Made by a program: the position numbers and the translations under genes. 22,001 nucleotides of DNA from an uncultured Blautia sp. GTDB lineage: Bacteria; Bacillota; Clostridia; Lachnospirales; Lachnospiraceae. The notes under the pieces were generated by a model, which had not been told where the DNA came from, did not search any database, and saw only the letters and a program-made list of their open reading frames with translations. Where the stretch lies: NCBI GenBank assembly GCA_900551715.1, contig URXG01000043.1:1-22001 (forward strand). The letters are read 5' to 3'. The stretch's first letter is position 1. Every line of letters starts with the position of its first letter. This document shows positions 7,280 to 12,829 of this stretch, piece by piece.

Positions 7280-8374
7280 ATGAAAAAAAATCAGATTTTT
7301 ATAAAAAGTGGCACAGATTACAAAAAAATGACAAAAGAACTTCTGGAAAAAAGCGAACTTGCTGATATGATCAGTGACAGAGCACTTCGCATTGGGATTA
7401 AACCAAATATGGTTTCTGCATCAGAACCATCCAATGGAGCTACTACCCATACTGAGATCATAGCCGGTATTCTGGAATACCTGAAAGAAAATGGATTCCG
7501 CAATGTGATGATCCTGGAAGGTTCCTGGGTAGGTGACCGTACTTCAGATGTATTTGAAGTATGCGGTTACCAGAAAATCTGTGAGGATTATGATGTAGTA
7601 TTCCATGACACCCAGAAAGACAAAAGTTTCACCAAAGACTGCAGCGGACTGGAACTGAAAATCTGCAACAGCGTAAAAGATATAGATTTTCTGATCAATG
7701 TACCGGTACTGAAGGGACACTGCCAGACAAAGATTACCTGTGCTCTTAAGAATATGAAGGGACTGATCCCAAATTCAGAAAAGAGACACTTCCATTCTAT
7801 GGGGCTTCACAAACCTATTGCACATCTGAATACAGGAATCCATCAGGATTTTATTGTCGTGGATAATATCTGTGGGGATCTGGATTTTGAAGACGGTGGG
7901 AATCCGGTAGTAATGAACCGCATCCTTACAGCTGTGGATCCGGTTCTGGTAGATGCCTATGTCTGTAATATGCTTCATTATGAAGTGTCTGAAGTTCCCT
8001 ATGTAGTATTGGCAGAACAACTGGGAGTAGGATGTGCGGACCTTGCCAAAGCAGATATCTGTATCTGTGGGGAAAATCAGGAAGTTCAGATCCAGAAACG
8101 CAAAAAAGTAGTAGAAGTGGCAGATGCAGTGGAAGAAGTAGATTCCTGCAGTGCCTGCTATGGCTATCTGATTCCTGCACTTGACATGCTGAAACAGGAT
8201 GGACTTCTGGAAAAACTGGATCAGAAAATTTGTATCGGACAGGGGTACAGAGATAAAACAGGAGAGCTGGGAGTAGGACACTGTACCAGACATTTCCGCT
8301 GTCATGCGGAAGGATGTCCGCCTACAGAAAATCAGATTTATGAATTCCTGAAAGAATACATAAACAAAATGTAA
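7280..8374 (+). CDS. DUF362 domain protein
   Basis: This 364-residue protein carries the DUF362 domain, whose biochemical role is not established. Visible family features are IKPNMVSA (40-47), a Gly-rich ILEGSWVGD (78-86), VPVLKGHCQTKITCALKN (141-158), close to the conserved lPklKtH...KN stretch, and VDPVLVDAY (219-227). There is no ferredoxin domain of the kind often fused to DUF362. Instead the C-terminal quarter has cysteines C290-x2-C293 and C335-x5-C341-x4-C346 followed by PP, which could hold a metal or cluster. AAGGAG precedes the ATG by about 9 bases, and 13 bases separate it from DUF5662. It is the last gene of the operon. Confidence 0.85.
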   Translation: MKKNQIFIKSGTDYKKMTKELLEKSELADMISDRALRIGIKPNMVSASEPSNGATTHTEIIAGILEYLKENGFRNVMILEGSWVGDRTSDVFEVCGYQKICEDYDVVFHDTQKDKSFTKDCSGLELKICNSVKDIDFLINVPVLKGHCQTKITCALKNMKGLIPNSEKRHFHSMGLHKPIAHLNTGIHQDFIVVDNICGDLDFEDGGNPVVMNRILTAVDPVLVDAYVCNMLHYEVSEVPYVVLAEQLGVGCADLAKADICICGENQEVQIQKRKKVVEVADAVEEVDSCSACYGYLIPALDMLKQDGLLEKLDQKICIGQGYRDKTGELGVGHCTRHFRCHAEGCPPTENQIYEFLKEYINKM

Positions 8375-8415
8375 CTATTCAGTAGGTAGCATCCCGCGAG
8401 GTGTTTTGAAATCAT

Positions 8416-8453
8416 ACAGGAGGAGACCATTATGATCTCCTCCTGTTATTTTG
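8416..8453 (+). terminator. Intrinsic terminator after DUF362
   Basis: An 11-bp perfect stem (ACAGGAGGAGA at 8416-8426, TCTCCTCCTGT at 8436-8446) with a 9-base loop is followed by TATTTTGT. The AGGAGG inside the stem mimics a ribosome binding site, but no gene follows on this strand. Confidence 0.85.
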
Positions 8454-8480
8454 TGTAAGATTATGTAAAAAGAAACACGG

Positions 8481-9074
8481 TTATTTGTGGGCTACTTCTG
8501 TCAGAATTTCCAGAATCTGTTCCTGTGAGAATCGGCTGCTGTCAATACACAGGTCATACTGGTTCATATCCAGCCAGTCTTCATCAGTGAAAAATTCATA
8601 ATAAGCACGACGTTCTTTGTCCATTCTTTTAACCAGTTTTCGGGCACTCTTTTCTTCCCGTCCCAGACGTTCCATAATGGTCTGTACACGTGTCTCAAAA
8701 GGTGCGTAAATAAAGACTCTCAATGCATTGTCTTTCAGGATGTGGTTGGCACATCGTCCAACAATGACGCAGTCTTTTGTGTCAGCAAGGTTCAGAATAA
8801 TATTACGCTGGCTTTCATAGAGTACATCATTCATGGGAACTGCGAAATGCTCTGCATTGATCTGAATCTCGTGGCTCACCGGGAAAGACCACTGGCTGGG
8901 CTTCTTTTCATCTACTTCTGCAAAAGCACTGAAAGGAACATTCTTTTCCTGGCTTGCCATTTCAATCAGTTCTTTGTCATAAAAGCCAATCTCCATTTTA
9001 TCTGCCAGTGCCTTTCCAATGATACGTCCGTTACTTCCAAACATACGATTGATGGTGATAATGCGTTTACTCAT
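8481..9074 (-). CDS. Cytidylate kinase-like family protein
   Basis: This 197-residue P-loop protein belongs to the cytidylate kinase-like (Cytidylate_kin2) family, whose substrate is generally not proven. The N-terminal strand MSKRIITINR leads into GSNGRIIG (13-20), the modified P-loop of this family, then ALADKM and FYDKELI. DCVIVGRCANHIL (101-113), VFIYAPFETRV (120-130), ERRAYYEFFT (154-163) and DLCIDSS (174-180) are also recognisable. The ATG at 9074 is chosen because AAGGAGG lies 6 bases upstream; a longer start would place that site inside the gene. It is monocistronic, convergent with the DUF362 operon. Confidence 0.88.
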   Translation of the reverse strand: MSKRIITINRMFGSNGRIIGKALADKMEIGFYDKELIEMASQEKNVPFSAFAEVDEKKPSQWSFPVSHEIQINAEHFAVPMNDVLYESQRNIILNLADTKDCVIVGRCANHILKDNALRVFIYAPFETRVQTIMERLGREEKSARKLVKRMDKERRAYYEFFTDEDWLDMNQYDLCIDSSRFSQEQILEILTEVAHK

Positions 9075-9116
9075 AAAGATTCCTCCTTCCAAAGAAACCT
9101 GCTCTTTTTTGTTATT

Positions 9117-9145
9117 ATTATACCATTATATTTGGAAAATATCTA
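9117..9145 (-). promoter_or_regulatory. Probable sigma-A promoter for the cytidylate kinase-like gene
   Basis: On the minus strand a perfect TATAAT (9117-9122) is 17 bases from TAGATA (9140-9145, 4/6 match to TTGACA). The start of transcription would be near 9110, giving a leader of about 35 nt before the ATG at 9074. Confidence 0.6.
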
Positions 9146-9310
9146 TATTACATGTGAAAATATAGAAAATTATGCAGAACATACAGAAATAAACAAATAT
9201 TTTGGAAGAGCTTTAAGTTTCGTTTAAGCTTAATTCATTTGAGTTTCACACAACACTCAACAGAAGAACACAATTAGCCGGTAAAGTAATATGAGAAAAT
9301 AAGAAAGAGC

Positions 9311-9547
9311 ATGGAAAATACAGAGGTCGGAGGAAGCATTATGGGATGTATGGCAGGTATTCTTCTGTCTTTTGGCATCCTGAAGATTGCAGGAATGTTT
9401 GTGACCTCCATGAAATTTCAGATAAATAAAAAAGTTGTGTGGATTTCTGTAGTATTTTCAGGTATTATTGGGATTATGTTCGGTTTATATCCGGCAAATA
9501 AGGCAGCCAGAAAGAAGCCAATTGAGGCATTGCGATATTCTGGTTAA
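9311..9547 (+). pseudogene. Remnant of a MacB/FtsX-type ABC transporter permease (C-terminal fragment)
   Basis: An open frame of 78 residues reads like only the last part of a MacB/FtsX-type permease: a Gly-rich hydrophobic helix (SIMGCMAGILLSFGILKIAG), a second hydrophobic helix (VVWISVVFSGIIGIMFGLY) and the conserved tail YPANKAARKKPIEALRY. Full permeases are several hundred residues long. The frame is closed by a TAA at 9287-9289, no homologous upstream part is visible in other frames, and there is no convincing ribosome binding site. I read it as a decayed relic. The flanks 9123-9310 and 9548-9580 hold nothing else I can identify. Confidence 0.7.
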
Positions 9548-9581
9548 TTCTGACAAAGTTTGTAAAAAAAAATTAGAAAAA

Positions 9582-9598
9582 TGTAACAAATTAGTAAC
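9582..9598 (+). promoter_or_regulatory. TGTAA direct repeat upstream of hydrolase promoter P1 (WalR-box-like)
   Basis: TGTAAC-AAATT-AGTAAC matches the known B. subtilis WalR pattern TGTWAH-N5-TGTWAH with one mismatch. A further TGTAAA at 9561-9566 is 21 bp upstream of the first half-site. The centre is about 72 bp upstream of the inferred P1 start, a position suited to activation. This is motif reading only. Confidence 0.35.
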
Positions 9599-9626
9599 TT
9601 TAAAAGTACTTTGCGAACGAAAAAAC

Positions 9627-9655
9627 TTGCAATATCAGGGGGTGGATAGTATACT
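9627..9655 (+). promoter_or_regulatory. Promoter P1 of the cell-wall hydrolase gene
   Basis: TTGCAA (9627-9632), a 17-base spacer and TATACT (9650-9655) form a good sigma-A promoter. It is tandem with the stronger P2 located 44 bp downstream. Confidence 0.6.
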
Positions 9656-9670
9656 CAAAGAAAATTTTAC

Positions 9671-9699
9671 TTGACAGATTTAACGATATTAAATATAAT
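9671..9699 (+). promoter_or_regulatory. Consensus sigma-A promoter P2 of the cell-wall hydrolase gene
   Basis: TTGACA (9671-9676) and TATAAT (9694-9699) are both perfect and spaced by exactly 17 bases. The spacer contains a 6-bp dyad (ATTTAA 9678-9683, TTAAAT 9689-9694). Transcription would start near 9706, giving a leader of about 75 nt. A full-consensus promoter usually needs restraint, and a WalR-box-like element lies directly downstream. Confidence 0.85.
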
Positions 9700-9709
9700 T
9701 TTCCCATGC

Positions 9710-9726
9710 ATTACAAAAATGTTACA
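9710..9726 (-). promoter_or_regulatory. WalR-box-like direct repeat just downstream of P2
   Basis: On the minus strand the sequence is TGTAAC-ATTTT-TGTAAT, an exact fit to the B. subtilis WalR (YycF) pattern TGTWAH-N5-TGTWAH. It covers about +4 to +20 relative to the inferred P2 start, where a bound regulator would block transcription. The downstream gene encodes a cell-wall hydrolase, the class of gene WalR controls. Binding in this organism is inferred. Confidence 0.45.
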
Positions 9727-9779
9727 AAATAAATAATTAACGAAAAAAAGACATAATGAAAATGCAAGGAATATAGAGT

Positions 9780-10619
9780 ATGAAAAAAGCCAGAAAAACA
9801 AACACAAATCAGAACAAAGGAGAAAGCAGAAGTTCTTCTGTTCGTGGACTTATATCTCTGAGTGTATGTGCAGTAACCGTACTGAGTATAGCAGGAGGAT
9901 GTAAATTCATCGGTTCTGAAAGACATAATCAGGTATATGCAGCTTCTGAGGAACAAAGTGTCTCTTATCTGATAGATGCAGGATATGATCTGCCATCAGG
10001 AATCGCAGGTGTGGCTTCCGGTGTAAACGGAACTCCTTCTGCTGGAACAATGGTCAACCGTCTTGGGATTTCCTGTGAAGATATGATGGTAGGACAGCGG
10101 ATTCGCAAGGTTACCAGTGATGCTGTAGAGATGAATGTAAGTGAATCTATGGCTATAACTATTGATAATCTGGATTCCAAAGTTGCATCCTCCGCTTCTT
10201 CCGCCAAACTGATGTCAGATGAGGATTATGAGAATCTTCTTCATATTGTGGAGGCAGAGGCAGGAACAGAAGATTTGAAAGGTCGTATTCTGGTAGCCAA
10301 TGTTATCATGAATCGTGTGAAATATCCGGAGTTTCCGGATAATGCTACAGATGTAATCTGGGAATATGATAACGGTGTAGCACAGTTTTCGCCGGTTTCA
10401 GACGGAAGTATTAACCATGTCACGATTTCAGACGAAACAAAGGAAGCAGTCAAACAGGTTCTGGAAGGTGTAGATTATTCAGAGGGAGCATTGTTTTTTA
10501 TCCAGAAATCTGCTGCTGAAAAACATAATATCGACTGGTTTGAAAAAAATTTACGCAAACTGTTCAAACATGGAGTACATGAATTTTATACATATCCGGA
10601 TGATGTACTGGAAAGTTAG
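9780..10619 (+). CDS. Cell wall hydrolase with SleB-type (Hydrolase_2) domain, membrane-anchored or exported
   Basis: This 279-residue protein has a basic N-terminus (1-22), a hydrophobic segment (about 23-40) ending in IAGGC41, and a Hydrolase_2/SleB domain at about 150-272. The segment could be a lipobox with Cys41, a signal peptide cut after VYA (51-53), or a membrane anchor. The domain shows HIVEAEAG with the likely catalytic Glu160, the VANVIMNRVKYPEFP block (172-186), QFSPVSDG (202-209), ALFF and EFYTYPD. SleB-type enzymes are lytic transglycosylases acting on peptidoglycan. No peptidoglycan-binding domain is present, so a role in vegetative wall turnover is as likely as cortex lysis. 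AAGGA lies 9 bases before the ATG. It is monocistronic, driven by two tandem promoters. Confidence 0.87.
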   Translation: MKKARKTNTNQNKGESRSSSVRGLISLSVCAVTVLSIAGGCKFIGSERHNQVYAASEEQSVSYLIDAGYDLPSGIAGVASGVNGTPSAGTMVNRLGISCEDMMVGQRIRKVTSDAVEMNVSESMAITIDNLDSKVASSASSAKLMSDEDYENLLHIVEAEAGTEDLKGRILVANVIMNRVKYPEFPDNATDVIWEYDNGVAQFSPVSDGSINHVTISDETKEAVKQVLEGVDYSEGALFFIQKSAAEKHNIDWFEKNLRKLFKHGVHEFYTYPDDVLES

Positions 10620-10671
10620 TGTGTTGTATCATTGACGCACTTTATCTCACAAACACAATACAAAGGATAAG

Positions 10672-10708
10672 GACCCAGCAGAAAATGAATCTGCAGGGTC
10701 TTATTTAT
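10672..10708 (+). terminator. Intrinsic terminator after the cell-wall hydrolase gene
   Basis: GACCC-A-GCAGA (10672-10682) pairs with TCTGC-A-GGGTC (10690-10700), an 11-position stem with one internal A-A mismatch and a 7-base loop, followed by TTATTTATT. The hydrolase gene ends 53 bases upstream. Confidence 0.75.
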
Positions 10709-10710
10709 TA

Positions 10711-10739
10711 TTGCATTCAGCACTGCATTGTGGTAAACT
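10711..10739 (+). promoter_or_regulatory. Possible promoter for thrC
   Basis: TTGCAT (10711-10716) and TAAACT (10734-10739) are spaced by 17 bases directly after the preceding terminator. Both boxes are partial matches. The predicted leader to the thrC ATG is about 60 nt, with no obvious T-box or riboswitch. Confidence 0.4.
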
Positions 10740-10806
10740 GAGGGCTATGAATGAGACAGCTTTTAGGCTGCTCATAGAAATTACAGCAGAAAGGCAGGAA
10801 GGATAC

Positions 10807-12297
10807 ATGCAGGTATTATACAAAAGTACCAGAGGCAAAGGGGAAGCGGTAACAGCTTCTATGGCTATTTTGAAAGGACTTTCCCAGGATGGAGGGCTTT
10901 TTGTTCCCACATCTATTCCCAGGCTGGATGTTCCAGTTGAAAAACTTGCAGAAATGACCTATCAGGAAACAGCATATGAGGTAATGAGTCGTTTTCTTAC
11001 AGATTTTACAGAGGATGAACTTAAGAGCTGTATCGCCAATGCATATGATGATAAATTCGACACAAAAGAGATCGCACCATTACATGAGGCAAACGGAGCA
11101 TATTTCCTGGAACTGTTTCATGGTGCCACAATAGCTTTTAAGGATATGGCACTTTCCATTCTGCCACATCTTATGACTACAGCAGCAAAGAAAAACCAGG
11201 TAAAGAATGACATTGTCATTCTGACTGCGACTTCCGGTGATACAGGTAAGGCAGCACTTGCCGGTTTTGCAGATGTGCCTGGAACCAAGATCATTGTTTT
11301 TTATCCGAAACATGGTGTAAGCCCTATTCAGGAAAAACAGATGGTAACCCAGAAGGGAAACAATACTTACGTGGTAGGTATTACCGGTAATTTTGATGAT
11401 GCACAAACAGCAGTAAAGAAAATGTTCAACGATCATGAACTTGCAGCTGAGCTTAATGAAGCGGGCTTCCAGTTTTCATCTGCCAACTCCATCAACATCG
11501 GACGTCTTGTACCGCAGATCGTATATTATGTATATGCTTATGCAAGACTGGTAAAACAGGGACGCATCCAGGCTGGACAGGAAATCAACGTAGTGGTTCC
11601 TACCGGTAACTTTGGAAATATCCTTGCTGCTTTCTATGCGAAACAGATGGGACTTCCCATTCACAAACTGATTTGTGCTTCCAATGAGAACAAAGTTCTC
11701 TTTGATTTCTTCTGCACAGGAACTTATGACAGAAAGAGAGACTTTATCCTTACTACATCACCGTCTATGGACATTCTTATTTCCAGTAACCTGGAAAGAC
11801 TGATTTATCGTATTACAGGTGAAGACGCTGAAAAATGTGCGGAACTTATGAACGCTTTAAATCAGGGCGGCGAATATACCATCACGGAAGAAATGAAAGC
11901 GGGTCTTGCAGATTTTTATGGTAATTACTGCAGTGAGGGAGAAACAAAAGAAGCTATCAGTGCTACCTATTACGGAAGCAACTATGTGATCGATCCTCAT
12001 ACAGCTGTTGCAGCCGGTGTATATCAGAAATATTTAAGAGATACAGAAGATCACACTCCTACAGTGATTGCTTCTACAGCAAGCCCATACAAGTTTACCA
12101 GAAGTGTTATGGAGGCTGTTTCTGACAGATATGAAGATCTGGATGATTTTGCCCTTGCAGATGCGCTGTCTAAACTTTCCGGCGTAAAAGTACCAAAAGC
12201 AGTAGAAGAGATTCGTACAGCACCGATTCTTCATGACCTTGTCGTAGACGCACCTGAAATGCCGGCTACAGTCAAGAAAATTTTGGGAATCAACTAA
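10807..12297 (+). CDS. thrC: Threonine synthase
   Basis: This 496-residue PLP enzyme of fold type II converts O-phospho-homoserine to threonine. The N-terminus MQVLYKSTRGKGEAV is typical of the long threonine synthase class. The PLP lysine is K112 in HGATIAFKDMAL, and the phosphate-binding region is ATSGDTGKAA (141-150). PTGNFGN and the C-terminal half are also family-like. The frame is open upstream to 10711, but the ATG at 10807 fits the family N-terminus and has AGGAAGG just upstream (10796-10802). It is flanked by terminators, so it is probably monocistronic. No other threonine-pathway gene is adjacent. Confidence 0.95.
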   Translation: MQVLYKSTRGKGEAVTASMAILKGLSQDGGLFVPTSIPRLDVPVEKLAEMTYQETAYEVMSRFLTDFTEDELKSCIANAYDDKFDTKEIAPLHEANGAYFLELFHGATIAFKDMALSILPHLMTTAAKKNQVKNDIVILTATSGDTGKAALAGFADVPGTKIIVFYPKHGVSPIQEKQMVTQKGNNTYVVGITGNFDDAQTAVKKMFNDHELAAELNEAGFQFSSANSINIGRLVPQIVYYVYAYARLVKQGRIQAGQEINVVVPTGNFGNILAAFYAKQMGLPIHKLICASNENKVLFDFFCTGTYDRKRDFILTTSPSMDILISSNLERLIYRITGEDAEKCAELMNALNQGGEYTITEEMKAGLADFYGNYCSEGETKEAISATYYGSNYVIDPHTAVAAGVYQKYLRDTEDHTPTVIASTASPYKFTRSVMEAVSDRYEDLDDFALADALSKLSGVKVPKAVEEIRTAPILHDLVVDAPEMPATVKKILGIN

Positions 12298-12306
12298 ATA
12301 TACCGG

Positions 12307-12347
12307 AGGGGGATTTCAGCGAAACTCGTTGTGAGTCCCCCTTTTTT
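12307..12347 (+). terminator. Intrinsic terminator after thrC
   Basis: AGGGGGA (12307-12313) pairs with TCCCCCT (12336-12342), enclosing a 22-base loop that may fold internally, followed by TTTTT. The next promoter overlaps its 3' arm. Confidence 0.85.
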
Positions 12348-12357
12348 GTGTTATACT
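12329..12357 (+). promoter_or_regulatory. Probable extended -10 promoter for the zf-HC2/polA operon
   Basis: TATACT (12352-12357) is preceded by TGT (extended -10), and TTGTGA (12329-12334) lies 17 bases upstream. The -35 and spacer lie inside the thrC terminator hairpin DNA. The leader to the first gene would be about 90 nt. Confidence 0.5.
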
Positions 12358-12453
12358 GTTGCAGAATACAGAAAAATTAGACAAACGAAAAGAATTCGGG
12401 AATAAAACAAAAGGCTGCCCCATAGGAAATGCAGGTGAAAGGAAGGATCAGGA

Positions 12454-12795
12454 ATGTCAGGAATAGACTGTCTTACAGCAGAGGGAATGGTAAGTAAATA
12501 TATCAGGCACACTCTTTCAACTGATGAGCTGGAGGAATTCCTTGATCATGTAGAGTCCTGCTCTTCCTGTTATGATGAGCTGGAAACGCATTTTATTGTT
12601 TATGAAGCACTGCAGCAGCTGGATGAGAAGGAAGATGGAACAGTTCTGGATTTTCGCAAACTCCTGAAACAGGATATCCGCAGATCCAGAAGGATCATCC
12701 GGCAGAGAAAAGCAATCAAAGCTGTAACAGGAATCCTTGTGATTGGAGCGCTTGTTATTCTTGCAGCTTTTTTTATATTGGGTACTGGGAATTGA
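12454..12795 (+). CDS. Small membrane protein with zf-HC2 (anti-sigma-type) zinc finger
   Basis: This 113-residue protein has an N-terminal zinc-finger-like motif H32-x3-C36-x2-C39 in DHVESCSSCYDEL, plus C6, which fits the zf-HC2 domain of anti-sigma factors. A basic stretch (RRSRRIIRQRK, 76-86) precedes one transmembrane segment (about 89-109). It would place the zinc finger in the cytoplasm. No sigma factor gene is adjacent, so the usual anti-sigma role cannot be inferred from context. GGAAGG lies 7 bases before the ATG. polA follows after 34 bases, so the two are probably cotranscribed. Confidence 0.75.
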   Translation: MSGIDCLTAEGMVSKYIRHTLSTDELEEFLDHVESCSSCYDELETHFIVYEALQQLDEKEDGTVLDFRKLLKQDIRRSRRIIRQRKAIKAVTGILVIGALVILAAFFILGTGN

Positions 12796-12829
12796 CCCTA
12801 TTTTTAAACTGTAACAGGAGGATGTTGAG

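Noticed and set aside
9206..9232. AAGCTT-centred partial dyad downstream of the cytidylate-kinase-like promoter
   Set aside because: It is short, AT-rich and has a mismatch, and no U-run or promoter element is associated with it.
10711..10806. N-terminal extension of threonine synthase
   Set aside because: The added residues do not fit the family, and the region overlaps the inferred promoter; a ribosome binding site precedes the ATG at 10807.
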